Of a stretch of DNA of 64,000 bases, positions 35,340 through 44,160 are shown in pieces. Source of the stretch: Cereibacter ovatus (GTDB lineage Bacteria > Pseudomonadota > Alphaproteobacteria > Rhodobacterales > Rhodobacteraceae). Within the stretch, counting starts at the first letter, position 1, and each line of letters starts with the position of its first letter. The stretch spans positions 300,587-364,586 of the forward strand of contig NZ_OAOQ01000002.1 of assembly GCF_900207575.1 (NCBI RefSeq). The letters run 5' to 3'. The notes beneath the pieces are model-generated. The model worked only from the letters and a program-made list of their open reading frames with translations, was not told the DNA's origin and did not search any database. The position numbers and the translations under genes are program-made.

Positions 35340-36448
35340 TCCGCACGCTTGCCCTTGCGATGCTGCTGGCCGCCCCGGTGCATGCCTTCACCGTGGCCGA
35401 GGAAGCGGCGCAGGCGGCACGCGATCTTCAGGACGCGGTGGCCGAAATCCAGAAGGCCGAGGGCGCCCGCGATCGGGTGGCCGCGCTGACCATCACGATC
35501 CGCGCCTATGAAAAGGGGCTTGAGGCGCTGCGCGAAAATCTGCGGCAGGCGGCGATTCGCCAGTCGACGCTGGAACTGCTGCTGGAAGCCAAACGGGATG
35601 AGGTCTCGCAGCTTCTGGGGGTGCTGGCGCGGATGGATGCCCGGCCGGGACCGCTGCTTCTGATGCATCCGGCGGGGCCCTTGGGCACCGCGCGGTCGGG
35701 CATGATCCTGAGCGAGGTGACGCCGGCGCTGCTGGCGCAGGCCGAGTCGCTGCGCCAGCAGGTGCAGGAAATGCGCGAACTGCGCGAGTTGCAGGCCGCC
35801 GCCGGCAAGACGCTGGCCGAGGGGCTGGCGGTTGCGCAACAGGCGCGCACAGCACTGTCGCAGGCGATCTCGGATCGGGTCGATCTGCCGCGCCGCTTCA
35901 CCGACGATCCCGAAGTGCTGAAGGGTCTGCTGGAAAGCGCCGACACGCTGGAGGCTTTCGCCGTCGGGTTGGCGGCGGTCGCCCCCGGCACCGCGCCGGC
36001 ACCGGATTTCGAAGGCGCGCGGGGCCGGTTGCCGCTGCCGGTGCTGGGCACGATCCTGCACCGCGCAAACGAGGCCGACGCCGCCGGCGTGCGCCGTCCG
36101 GGCATGGTGGTGGTGACGCGGCCGCAGGCGCTGGTGACGGCGCCATGGCCGGCGACGATCCGCTATCGCGGGCCGCTGCTTGACTACGGAAATGTGATGA
36201 TCCTTGAACCCGGCGCCGGCTATCTGCTTGTATTGGCGGGGCTGGGGACCGTCTATGGTGAGACGGGCGAGGTCGTTTCGGCCGGTGCGCCGCTGGGGCT
36301 GATGGGGGGCGACGGGGGGATGGGCGACGGGGCGGGGGGCGCCGGTCAGGGTGCTGGCGCCCGCGATACGGAAACGCTTTACTTGGAACTTAGGCAAGGG
36401 GCCGCGCCGGTCGATCCGGCAGAGTGGTTCGGGGCAAACGGGGATTAG
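35336..36448 (+). CDS. envC: Murein hydrolase activator EnvC-like protein
   Basis: EnvC-type proteins activate cell-wall amidases at the division site from the periplasm. The 370-residue product has a signal peptide (cut near PVHA), a long coiled coil (about 20-190) and a C-terminal LytM/M23-like domain. The zinc ligands are lost: the usual HxxxD and HxH positions read ILEPGAG, LAGLG and LYLEL, as in non-enzymatic EnvC activators. It is coupled to gpmI by ATGA and followed 7 bases later by ctpA, a frequent alphaproteobacterial order. Confidence 0.88.
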   Translation: MIRTLALAMLLAAPVHAFTVAEEAAQAARDLQDAVAEIQKAEGARDRVAALTITIRAYEKGLEALRENLRQAAIRQSTLELLLEAKRDEVSQLLGVLARMDARPGPLLLMHPAGPLGTARSGMILSEVTPALLAQAESLRQQVQEMRELRELQAAAGKTLAEGLAVAQQARTALSQAISDRVDLPRRFTDDPEVLKGLLESADTLEAFAVGLAAVAPGTAPAPDFEGARGRLPLPVLGTILHRANEADAAGVRRPGMVVVTRPQALVTAPWPATIRYRGPLLDYGNVMILEPGAGYLLVLAGLGTVYGETGEVVSAGAPLGLMGGDGGMGDGAGGAGQGAGARDTETLYLELRQGAAPVDPAEWFGANGD

Positions 36449-36455
36449 GACCGCC

Positions 36456-37811
36456 ATGAGGAAATACGTGATGGCCGCGCTGGGCGGCACCGTCGCCGGC
36501 CTGCTGCTGACGACGCAGGTGGCCGGCCCGCTTGTCGCGCAGGAACAGGCGCGCTCGAAATCGGTCTATGAACAGCTTGATCTGTTCGGCGACATCTTCG
36601 AACGCATCCGCGGCCAGTATGTCGAAGAGGTCGAGACCGACAAGCTGATCGAGGCCGCGATCAACGGGATGCTGACCTCGCTTGATCCGCATTCCAGCTA
36701 TCTGCCGCCCGAGGATTTCGACGACATGCAGGTGCAGACCCGCGGCGAATTCGGCGGGTTGGGCATCGAGGTCACCCAAGAGGACGGCTTCGTGAAGGTC
36801 GTCTCGCCAATGGATGGCACGCCCGCGGATGCCGCCGGGATCGAGGCGGGCGATTTCATCACCCATGTGAACGGCGAATCCATGCTGGGTCTGACGCTGG
36901 ATCAGGCGGTGGACATGATGCGCGGGCCGGTGGGGTCCGAGATCATCATCACCGTCGTCCGCGAGGGCAAGACCGAGCCGTTCGACGTGTCGATCATCCG
37001 CGACACGATCAAGCTGGTCGCCGCGCGCAGCCGCGTGGTTGGCGATACCGTGGTGGTGCGGCTGACCACCTTCAACGATCAGACCTTCTCGGGGCTGAAA
37101 GAGGGGTTGGAAAAGGGCGCCAAGGAACTGGGCGGGCTCGACAAGGTGAATGGCGTGGTGCTGGACTTGCGCAACAACCCCGGCGGGCTGCTGACGCAGG
37201 CGATTCAGGTGTCGGATGCCTTCCTTGACAAGGGCGAGATCGTCTCGACCCGCGGTCGGGAGGCTGGCGATGGCGAGCGGTTCAACGCCACGCCGGGCGA
37301 CCTGATCGGCGGCAAGCCGATGGTGGTGCTGATCAATAGCGGTTCGGCCTCGGCCTCCGAGATCGTGGCGGGTGCGTTGCAGGATCACCGCCGGGCGATC
37401 GTGGTGGGCAACAAAAGCTTTGGCAAGGGGTCGGTCCAGACCGTGATCCCGCTGCGCGGCGAGGGCGCGATGCGGCTGACCACGGCGCGCTATTACACGC
37501 CCTCGGGGCGGTCGATCCAGGCGCTGGGTGTGGCGCCCGACATCGTGGTGAACCAGCCGCCGGCAAAGCCCGCCGAAACCGAGGCCGAGACCGAAACCGA
37601 GGCGCAGGCGTCGGCCGCCGCGCGCAGCCGGTCCGAGGCCGACCTGCGCGGCGTGCTGTCGAACGATTCGATGACCGAAGACGAGAAGAAGCAGATGGAA
37701 GCCGAACGCGCCCGCGCCGAGGAAGCCGCCAAGCTGCGCGACGAGGATTATCAGCTGGCCTATGCCGTCGATATCCTGAAGGGCCTGTCGGCCATCGCGC
37801 CGAAACCGTGA
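36456..37811 (+). CDS. ctpA: Carboxy-terminal processing protease CtpA, S41 family
   Basis: CtpA is a periplasmic serine protease that trims or degrades envelope proteins, including cell-wall hydrolases. The 451-residue product has a signal or anchor segment, a PDZ domain (about 95-175) and the S41 catalytic domain with Ser299 in GSASASEI and Lys324 in FGKGSVQ. The C-terminus is a charged Glu/Ala-rich helix. It sits just after envC, consistent with shared cell-wall roles. Confidence 0.95.
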   Translation: MRKYVMAALGGTVAGLLLTTQVAGPLVAQEQARSKSVYEQLDLFGDIFERIRGQYVEEVETDKLIEAAINGMLTSLDPHSSYLPPEDFDDMQVQTRGEFGGLGIEVTQEDGFVKVVSPMDGTPADAAGIEAGDFITHVNGESMLGLTLDQAVDMMRGPVGSEIIITVVREGKTEPFDVSIIRDTIKLVAARSRVVGDTVVVRLTTFNDQTFSGLKEGLEKGAKELGGLDKVNGVVLDLRNNPGGLLTQAIQVSDAFLDKGEIVSTRGREAGDGERFNATPGDLIGGKPMVVLINSGSASASEIVAGALQDHRRAIVVGNKSFGKGSVQTVIPLRGEGAMRLTTARYYTPSGRSIQALGVAPDIVVNQPPAKPAETEAETETEAQASAAARSRSEADLRGVLSNDSMTEDEKKQMEAERARAEEAAKLRDEDYQLAYAVDILKGLSAIAPKP

Positions 37812-37824
37812 TAGGGGGGCGGGG

Positions 37825-38313
37825 ATGGACCGTGTGATCGACGCCGAGGCGCTGCCCTATCGGCCCTGTGTGGGGATCGTGCTGATCAATGCCGAGGGGC
37901 TGATCTTTGCCGGGCAGCGCATCGACAGCCCGGTGCCGGCCTGGCAGATGCCGCAGGGCGGGATCGACGAGGGCGAGAAGCCCCGCGAAGCCGCCCTGCG
38001 CGAGTTGTGCGAGGAGACCGGCATCACCGCCGATCTGGTCGAGTTCGTGGCCAAGGCGCCGGAGTGGGTGACCTACGATCTGCCGCCCGAGTTGCTGGGC
38101 AAGGTCTGGGGCGGGAAATACCGCGGCCAGCGGCAGAAGTGGTTCCTGCTCCGCTATCTGGGCACCGACGATCAGGTGGGAATCGGCACCGATCATGCCG
38201 AATTCTCGCGCTGGTGCTGGATCGGGGCGGATGAGATGATCGCGGCGATCGTGCCGTTCAAGCGCGCGGTCTATGAGCAGGTGGTGGGGATGTTCCGCAG
38301 CCATCTGCGTTGA
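37825..38313 (+). CDS. rppH: RNA pyrophosphohydrolase RppH
   Basis: RppH removes pyrophosphate from mRNA 5' ends and so starts RNase E decay. The 162-residue product has an intact Nudix box [17 protein letters not shown] then CEETG, and the RppH-type start [11 protein letters not shown] and WQMPQGGI. It follows ctpA by 13 bases, with a GGGGGG ribosome site. Confidence 0.94.
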   Translation: MDRVIDAEALPYRPCVGIVLINAEGLIFAGQRIDSPVPAWQMPQGGIDEGEKPREAALRELCEETGITADLVEFVAKAPEWVTYDLPPELLGKVWGGKYRGQRQKWFLLRYLGTDDQVGIGTDHAEFSRWCWIGADEMIAAIVPFKRAVYEQVVGMFRSHLR

Positions 38314-38368
38314 GGGTCGGCGCCGGGTATGGTTCCCGGGCGGTGCGGTTCGTGCCATGGGCCGGGCG

Positions 38369-38420
38369 CCGGGGGCTTCGCGCCCCCGGACCCCCGCGGG
38401 ATATTTGGGCCAGAATGAAG
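38369..38420 (+). repeat. Hairpin plus GGATATTTG repeat, copy 2
   Basis: The stem CCGGGGGC / GCGCCCCCGG region (38369-38389, loop around TTCGC) is followed by CGCGGGATATTTGGGCCAGAATGAAG. It differs from copy 1 at a few core positions. It lies between the convergent rppH and folC and could terminate both. Confidence 0.85.
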
Positions 38421-38439
38421 GGGGATGCCCCGGGGGGCT

Positions 38440-39714
38440 TCAGCCGTTTTCGCGCAGGATCGTGCCGGCGAGGTAGAGTGAGCCGCAGATCAGGACGCGG
38501 GCGGCGGGGGTTTGAGTTGCGATCGTGGCAAGGGCCGCGGTGACCGATGTGGCGGTGCTGGCCTTTATACCGGCGGCGCGGGCGCTGGTGGCGGTGGTTT
38601 CGGCGGGCAGCGTGTTCTGTTCGCCGGGGATTTCCACGGCGTGGAGGTGGGTGGTGTGCGGTGCGAGCGGGCGCATGTAGCCGGTCACGTCCTTGGTGTT
38701 CAGCATCCCGCAGATCAGGTGGGTCGGGCGTGGGGGCATCCGGGCGAGGGTGGCGGCGATGGCTTCGCCTCCGGCCGGGTTATGGCCGCCGTCGAGCCAG
38801 AGTTCGATGCCGGGGGCGCTGTCCGCCAGCGGGCCGCGGCGCAGGCGTTGCATCCGTGCGGGCCAGTCGGCGCGGGTGACGGCGGCTTCGGCCGCGGTTT
38901 CGGGTTGGCCGAGGTGGCGCAGCGCCATCAGTGCGGCGCCGGCGTTCTGGATCTGATGGGGGCCGGGCAGGTTCGGCAGCGGCAGGTCGAGAAGGCCGGT
39001 TTCGTCCTGAAAGATCAGGCGGCCGCGGTCTTCGAACGCGTGCCAGTGCTGGCCATGGGCAAGGAGGGGGGCGCCGAGGCGGGCGGCGCGGGTCTCGATC
39101 ACGGCAAGCGCCTCGGGGAGTTGCGGGCCGACGATGCAGGGGGTGAGGCGTTTCAGGATGCCGGCCTTTTCACCGGCGATCTCGGGCAGGGTTTCGCCCA
39201 GATACTGCTGATGGTCGATCGAGATCGGGGTGAGGATCGTCAGGCGGGGGCTGTCCACCACATTGGTCGCGTCGAGCCGGCCGCCGAGGCCCACTTCCAG
39301 AAGTGTGACGTCGGCGGGGGTTCGGGCGAAGGCCAGCAGCGCCGCGCAGGTGGTGATTTCGAAGAAGGTGATCGGCTCGGGACCGTTCGCGTCCAGGCAT
39401 TCGTCCAGCAGGGCTGACAGCGCCGGTTCCGAGATCAGATCGCCCGCAAGGCGGATGCGTTCGTGAAACCGCGCCAGATGGGGCGAGGTATAGGCGTGGA
39501 CCTTCTGCCCCTGCGATTCCAGCCCGGCACGGATCATCGCCTGGGTCGATCCTTTGCCGTTGGTTCCGGCGATATGGATCACCGGGGGCAGGCGGCGTTC
39601 GGGGTGGCCGAGTGCTGCCAGAAGCCGATGCACCCGGTCAAGTGTCAGGTCGATGATCTTCGGATGCAGCGACATCATCCGCTGCAGGATGAGGTCCGAG
39701 GCGGGCAGGCTCAC
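38440..39714 (-). CDS. folC: Folylpolyglutamate/dihydrofolate synthase FolC
   Basis: FolC adds glutamate to dihydropteroate and folates. The 424-residue product has the ATP loop HIAGTNGKGST, HERIRLAGDLI, the LGGRLDATN segment and LDGGHNPAG. The start is GTG at 39714, overlapping the accD TGA as GTGA; an ATG at 39678 is the alternative. It is co-translated with accD, as in many proteobacteria. Confidence 0.95.
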   Translation of the reverse strand: MSLPASDLILQRMMSLHPKIIDLTLDRVHRLLAALGHPERRLPPVIHIAGTNGKGSTQAMIRAGLESQGQKVHAYTSPHLARFHERIRLAGDLISEPALSALLDECLDANGPEPITFFEITTCAALLAFARTPADVTLLEVGLGGRLDATNVVDSPRLTILTPISIDHQQYLGETLPEIAGEKAGILKRLTPCIVGPQLPEALAVIETRAARLGAPLLAHGQHWHAFEDRGRLIFQDETGLLDLPLPNLPGPHQIQNAGAALMALRHLGQPETAAEAAVTRADWPARMQRLRRGPLADSAPGIELWLDGGHNPAGGEAIAATLARMPPRPTHLICGMLNTKDVTGYMRPLAPHTTHLHAVEIPGEQNTLPAETTATSARAAGIKASTATSVTAALATIATQTPAARVLICGSLYLAGTILRENG

Positions 39715-40664
39715 TCGGCGGCTTTCTCTGGGATCACGGCTTCGGGGGTGGCGGGGGGCGGCAGGTCGATCACCGGCTTGATCTCCGGGGCGGGCAGGTC
39801 GCCCTTGATCGCCGGGGGCTGGTTCATCAGCATCCGCAGGATGGTGACCAGTTCCTCGCGCATGTTCTTGCGGTGGGTCACGCGGTCAAGCATCCCGTGA
39901 TCGAGCAGATATTCCGCGCGCTGGAAGCCTTCGGGCAGTTTCTCGCGGATGGTCTGTTCGATCACGCGGGGGCCGGCAAAGCAGATCAGGGCGTTGGGTT
40001 CGGCGATCTGCACATCGCCCAGCATGGCATAGGATGCGGTGACGCCGCCGGTGGTGGGATGGGTCAGCACGCAGATGTAGGGCAGGCCGGCCTCGCGCAG
40101 CATCTGCACCGCGACGGTGGTGCGCGGCATCTGCATCAGCGACAGGATGCCTTCCTGCATCCGTGCGCCCCCGGCTGCGGCGAACAGGACCAGCGGGCAT
40201 TTGCGCTGCACGGCGCGTTCGGCGGCGGCGATGATCGCATTGCCGACATACATCCCCATGGAGCCCGCCATGAAGCTGAAATCCTGCGCGGCGGCGACCA
40301 CGGGGGTGCGGGCCATCTCGCCTTCGACGACCAGCATCGCCTCTTTTTCGCCGGTCGCGTTGCGGGCGGCCTTCATCCGCTCGGGGTATTTCTTCTGGTC
40401 GCGGAACACCAGCGGGTCGGCCAGCGGCTGCGGCACCTCGACCTCGGTGAAGATGCCGCCGTCGAACATCGCGGCGAACCGATCGCGCGGGCTGATGCCC
40501 ATGTGATGGTCGCAGGTCGAGCAGACATTCAGGTTCTCGGCCAGCTCGCGGTGAAACAGCATCGTTCCGCATTCCGGGCACTTGGTCCACAGGTTCTCGG
40601 GCACCTCGCGGCGCGAGAACAGCGAGTTGATCTTCGGGCGGACGTAGTTGGAGATCCAGTTCAT
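39711..40664 (-). CDS. accD: Acetyl-CoA carboxylase carboxyltransferase beta subunit AccD
   Basis: AccD with AccA transfers the carboxyl group from biotin to acetyl-CoA to make malonyl-CoA. The 317-residue product starts MNWISNYVRPKI, has the four-cysteine zinc finger CPECG and CSTCDHH, and the crotonase-like core with GGARMQEGILSLMQMP. A Pro/Ala-rich tail of about 35 residues is added at the C-terminus, common in this order. The frame is open upstream of 40664, but homology begins at that ATG. Confidence 0.97.
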   Translation of the reverse strand: MNWISNYVRPKINSLFSRREVPENLWTKCPECGTMLFHRELAENLNVCSTCDHHMGISPRDRFAAMFDGGIFTEVEVPQPLADPLVFRDQKKYPERMKAARNATGEKEAMLVVEGEMARTPVVAAAQDFSFMAGSMGMYVGNAIIAAAERAVQRKCPLVLFAAAGGARMQEGILSLMQMPRTTVAVQMLREAGLPYICVLTHPTTGGVTASYAMLGDVQIAEPNALICFAGPRVIEQTIREKLPEGFQRAEYLLDHGMLDRVTHRKNMREELVTILRMLMNQPPAIKGDLPAPEIKPVIDLPPPATPEAVIPEKAAE

Positions 40665-40848
40665 GCGGGGCTTGCCCTTCCGGTCGCGGCGTTGAAGGGG
40701 AAATAGTCCGGGGGGGCGGGAAATGCAATCGGGCGGGCGGCCCCTGTGACGCCCTGTGCCGCCGGGCGGGGCGGGGGCGGCGCGATCCTGCTTGCCGCGC
40801 AGGGTTGGCGCCAGTATTCCCGAAACAGCCACCATGCCAGAGGCCAGG

Positions 40849-40947
40849 ATGAGGAACGCGCGTCCCGACAGGTCGAAGCAGCCCCGGCGCCGCGGTTCGG
40901 GCGGCGGGGCGCAGATGCGGTTCGGCCGCAAGGGTCACGCCCGATGA
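40849..40947 (+). CDS. Possible 32-aa basic peptide ORF
   Basis: The ORF starts MRNARPDRSKQPRRRG and ends in an ATGA overlap with the next gene, which suggests coupling. It is very basic, preceded by a weak GAGG. It may instead be fortuitous in GC-rich DNA. Confidence 0.25.
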   Translation: MRNARPDRSKQPRRRGSGGGAQMRFGRKGHAR

Positions 40948-41498
40948 GGCGCTGGACCGTCAGGGCCGGTCTGGCCGCGCTTTTGCTGAGCCTTGCGCCG
41001 GCTGTGCTGGCCGAAGGGGTGCGTGTCGCGCCCCCTTCGGGCTATTGCATCGACAAAGAGGCGTCGGCCCGGACCGGCCTTGTGCTGATCGGCCGGTGCG
41101 AGGGCGTGACCGACCGCCCCCCCGCGATCCTGACCGCGGTGGTGGGCGCGCCGGGATCGGGGATGGATCTGGACGGTCGGGGGCAGGAACTGGCGGCGTT
41201 TTTCGCCTCGGATGCCGGTCGGGCGGCGCTCAGCCGGTCGGGCGATCCGCGTCGGGTCGAGATGCTTGAGGCTTGGGGCGTGGACGATGCCTTTCTGCTG
41301 CGGCTGCGCGATACCAGCCGCGGCCATCATGGCCAGACCGAAAGCTGGCGCGCGGTGGTGTCGTTGAAGGGGCGGCTGGTGACGCTGACCGCGACCGGCA
41401 CCGCCGCGGCCCCGCTGGCGCGCGAGAACGGCAAGCGGCTGATCGGGGCCTTCGTGACCGCGATGAAGGCTGCGAACCGCGGCCCCGCGCGCAACTGA
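40944..41498 (+). CDS. Secreted hypothetical protein
   Basis: The 184-residue product has a Sec signal peptide (RAGLAALLLSLAPAVLAEG) and a small periplasmic domain beginning VRVAPPSGYCIDKEASART. Two cysteines (in GYCID and GRCEG) could form a disulfide. I do not recognise a named family, but similar short exported proteins occur in Rhodobacterales. It stops 2 bases before the DUF6478 gene, so the two form a unit. Confidence 0.7.
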   Translation: MRRWTVRAGLAALLLSLAPAVLAEGVRVAPPSGYCIDKEASARTGLVLIGRCEGVTDRPPAILTAVVGAPGSGMDLDGRGQELAAFFASDAGRAALSRSGDPRRVEMLEAWGVDDAFLLRLRDTSRGHHGQTESWRAVVSLKGRLVTLTATGTAAAPLARENGKRLIGAFVTAMKAANRGPARN

Positions 41499-41500
41499 CC

Positions 41501-42277
41501 ATGGGCCGGCGCTTTGACACTGTGATCGACCGGCTTGTGCACAGGGCTGCGCTGCGGCGCTGGCGTCGGGCCGCCGATGCCGCCGCTGCCGCCGTCGATC
41601 CCGCCACGCTGCGGCTGTTGCGCGGGCGCGGGCGGGCGCTGCGGCGCCAGATCGACCGCTTGCTGCATGTGGCCGAGGATCGGCTGCGGCTGCCGATGAT
41701 CGGCTCGACCGCGATGCGCCGGCCGCTGGGCACCGACTGGTCGTGGCGCCCGGATCTGTGGCGCCTGCCGGCGCCGCTGCCCGGCATGGCCCCCGCGCCC
41801 CCCCGCGCCGAGATCGCCCCCGGTGCCACGCTGTTCCACGACTGCCGCGACAGCGAAATCACGCTGCGCCAGATCCGCACCACGGGCGAGGCCGACCTTG
41901 CGCCCTATGGTCTGCGGATCGAGGTGTTCGGCTTTGATGGCCGCTTTCTGTCGCTGGTGCTGGATCTGCCGGATGCGGCGGCGCAGGGCCTGCAAAAGCG
42001 GCATCTGATCCGGTTGGAAACCGCGCTGGATCTGGAACGGCCGATGCGCATCTATGCCCGGCTGAACGTCCGCCACGGCCCCAACACCGAACAGATCGTG
42101 CGCGAACTGCCCCCCGGTGAGGTGGCGCCGGTGGTCGAGTTCGACCTTGGCTACACCGCGATCGACGAGGCGCGGGTGGACAGGCTGTGGCTTGACCTGA
42201 TCTTTGATGCGCCGCGGATGAACCGGGTTCTGCTGCGCGATCTCACGCTTGGCCGGCGCCCGCGGGCCGAGGTGTAG
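41501..42277 (+). CDS. DUF6478-family protein
   Basis: The 258-residue product matches the Rhodobacterales-restricted DUF6478 family as I know it: SWRPDLWR, TLFHDCRDSEITLRQIR, PYGLRIEVFGFDGRFLSLVL and LNVRHGPNTEQIVRELP are its conserved segments. The N-terminal 60 residues are Arg/Ala-rich and helical. No signal peptide or transmembrane segment is visible and no biochemical function is known. It follows the secreted protein by 2 bases and precedes a 121-aa protein by about 110 bases. Confidence 0.75.
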   Translation: MGRRFDTVIDRLVHRAALRRWRRAADAAAAAVDPATLRLLRGRGRALRRQIDRLLHVAEDRLRLPMIGSTAMRRPLGTDWSWRPDLWRLPAPLPGMAPAPPRAEIAPGATLFHDCRDSEITLRQIRTTGEADLAPYGLRIEVFGFDGRFLSLVLDLPDAAAQGLQKRHLIRLETALDLERPMRIYARLNVRHGPNTEQIVRELPPGEVAPVVEFDLGYTAIDEARVDRLWLDLIFDAPRMNRVLLRDLTLGRRPRAEV

Positions 42278-42389
42278 CCATGACAGGCGCGGCACGCGAC
42301 ACCCTGTGGTCGGCCGGCAGGCTGCACGCGTGCGGCGCCGATCATCCGGCAGGGGCGCGGCCATGGCCGCCAACACGGGAGCTGTGACG

Positions 42390-42755
42390 ATGATCCTGAT
42401 GCAGACTGCCATCCGCGCCGGTATCTGGCAGGGGCTGTTGACGGGGGCTGCGACCGCACCCGAACTTGAGGCGGTCCACCACGACACGGCATTGCCCGCG
42501 CCGGATGTGACCGCTGTGCCGGGTCGTCCCGGCGAATGGCAGGTGCGTCTGCCGATCCCGCCCGAGGTTCTGTCCGAAGGGGGGCAGGTCATCCTGATCC
42601 GTGACCGGGCATCGGATCAGACGCTGGCCCATGTCACGATCCTGACCGGCGAGCCGGTTGATCAGGATCTGCGGGCCGAGGTGGATCTGTTGCGCGCGGA
42701 ACTTGACATGCTGAAGCAGGCGTTCCGGCGGCATTGCGTCGAGACGGCGGGCTGA
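42390..42755 (+). CDS. Rhodobacterales conserved hypothetical protein beside DUF6478
   Basis: The 121-residue product ends with a predicted coiled helix DLRAEVDLLRAELDMLKQAF then RRHC, which I have seen in proteins beside DUF6478 genes. GGGAGC at good spacing supports the ATG at 42390 over the in-frame ATG at 42363. The middle is beta-rich (WQVRLPIPPEVLSEGGQVIL). Function is unknown; the helix suggests oligomerisation. Confidence 0.65.
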   Translation: MILMQTAIRAGIWQGLLTGAATAPELEAVHHDTALPAPDVTAVPGRPGEWQVRLPIPPEVLSEGGQVILIRDRASDQTLAHVTILTGEPVDQDLRAEVDLLRAELDMLKQAFRRHCVETAG

Positions 42756-42770
42756 CGCGCCGGCCGTCTC
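42741..42770. terminator. Long hairpin between convergent small genes
   Basis: GAGACGGC (42741-42748) and GCCGTCTC (42763-42770) pair perfectly; after one mismatch, three inner pairs close a TGACGC loop. It spans the stop of the 121-aa gene and lies 15 bases from the stop of the convergent 46-aa gene. It has no T tract. Confidence 0.45.
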
Positions 42771-42784
42771 GCGCGGCATGAAGA

Positions 42785-42925
42785 TCAGTCGCGGCTGTAG
42801 TAGCCATACATCTGGTCAAGAATGCTGAGGCTCCGAAGCTGCCGGGTGTTCCGCTCGGGCGTGAAATACGCCGGTGTCATTTCGGCGGCGCGGGCGGCAG
42901 TCATCGGACGAGGTGCATGTTTCAT
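42785..42925 (-). CDS. 46-aa small protein
   Basis: The product starts MKHAPRPMTAARAAEMTP and ends with SLSILDQMYGYYSRD. AAAGGAGAA lies at ideal spacing before the ATG at 42925, which argues for real translation. The C-terminal Leu/Tyr-rich helix could be a protein interaction motif. I do not know its function. It lies alone, divergent from the LysR gene at 43255. Confidence 0.6.
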   Translation of the reverse strand: MKHAPRPMTAARAAEMTPAYFTPERNTRQLRSLSILDQMYGYYSRD

Positions 42926-43254
42926 GGTCGTTCTCCTTTGGCCTCTGATATAAACCTCATGGAATTCTTGACTTCTCCCTAATGCTGCATGCCACCCATG
43001 CCGGTGCTGCAACGCAGCGCGACAGCGTGACGCAATTTTCTTGCGCTTGCGGGCTTGGCTACGCGACATTGTGACCGTGACGCAAGGGAACCCCCGCGCG
43101 CGTCGTCGCAGGGCAGGGCGCAGGGCGCCGCGAATCGTTCCGGCGCGGCAGGCTGCACCAATCATCCGCAGTTTGCCCGCCCGCTTCCGCAATCCTGCCC
43201 GATTTCAGGATCAGTAATGGCAAAAGCCTCTGATTGTGCGCTGGGGAATCCACA
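42926..43254. other. Divergent promoter region, 46-aa gene and LysR
   Basis: This 329-base spacer holds no recognisable gene. A+T-rich segments near 42947-42985 probably include the promoter of the small gene. LysR-type autoregulation from a site here is likely but I see no clear T-N11-A palindrome. Confidence 0.45.
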
Positions 43255-44160
43255 ATGGACCGACTGACGGAAATGGAAGCCTTCGCCACCGTCGTGGATC
43301 AGGGCGGCTTTACCGATGCCGCCAAGAAGATGGGGATCTCGAAATCGGCCGTGTCGAAGCATGTTTCGGCACTGGAAGCTCGGCTGGGGGCGCGGCTTCT
43401 GAACCGCACCACCCGCCGCGTCAGCCCGACCGAGATCGGCCTTGCCTATTACGACCGCGCAAGGCGGGTGCTGAATGACGCGGGCGAGGCGGATGCGCTG
43501 GTGACCTCGATGCAGTCGGCCCCCTCGGGGCTGCTGCGGATTTCGGTCGCGACCGATTTCGGGGTGAACCTGCTGTCGCCGATTCTGGCCGATTTTCTGG
43601 CCGAATACCCCGAGATCACCGTGAACATGGTGCTGAACAACCGCTATGTCGAACTGATCTCGGAAGGGTTCGACATGGCGATCCGCGTGGGCGAGCTGGA
43701 GGATTCCACCCTGCGCGCCCGCAAGCTGACCGAAACGGCGAAGCGGATGATTGCAGCCCCCAGCTATTTCCAGCGCCACGGCCGGCCTGCGAAGATCGAC
43801 GATCTGAACGACCACAAGCTGCTGCACTATTCCAATCAGGCGAATGGAAATGTGTGGAAGATCATCTCGCCCACCGGCGAAAAGCGGCAGGTCCGCACCG
43901 CGGGCTGGCTGACGGTGAACGACGGCCAATCGCTGCTGAATGCTGCCATTTCCGGGCTTGGCATCGCCTATCTGCCGTCCTTCCTTTACGCCGAGGCGAT
44001 GCGCGAGGGGCTGGTGGAAGAGGCAATTCCCGGCCTGCCGGTCGAGACGCTGGGGATCTATGCCGTCTATCCGCCGGGGCGGTTCACCCAGCCCAAGGTG
44101 CGCGCCTTCATCGATTTTCTGGCGCGGCGCTATATGGACAAGGGCCCGGATCACTGGTGA
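43255..44160 (+). CDS. LysR-family transcriptional regulator
   Basis: The 301-residue product starts MDRLTEMEAFATVVDQGGFT, the CrgA/DsdC-like subgroup of LysR proteins, with the HTH AAKKMGISKSAVSKHVSALE at about 19-38 and an effector domain from about 90. Regulators of this subgroup often control small-molecule catabolism or redox genes. The divergent 46-aa gene is the natural candidate target. Its stop abuts that of the convergent OmpA-like gene with no gap. Confidence 0.9.
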   Translation: MDRLTEMEAFATVVDQGGFTDAAKKMGISKSAVSKHVSALEARLGARLLNRTTRRVSPTEIGLAYYDRARRVLNDAGEADALVTSMQSAPSGLLRISVATDFGVNLLSPILADFLAEYPEITVNMVLNNRYVELISEGFDMAIRVGELEDSTLRARKLTETAKRMIAAPSYFQRHGRPAKIDDLNDHKLLHYSNQANGNVWKIISPTGEKRQVRTAGWLTVNDGQSLLNAAISGLGIAYLPSFLYAEAMREGLVEEAIPGLPVETLGIYAVYPPGRFTQPKVRAFIDFLARRYMDKGPDHW

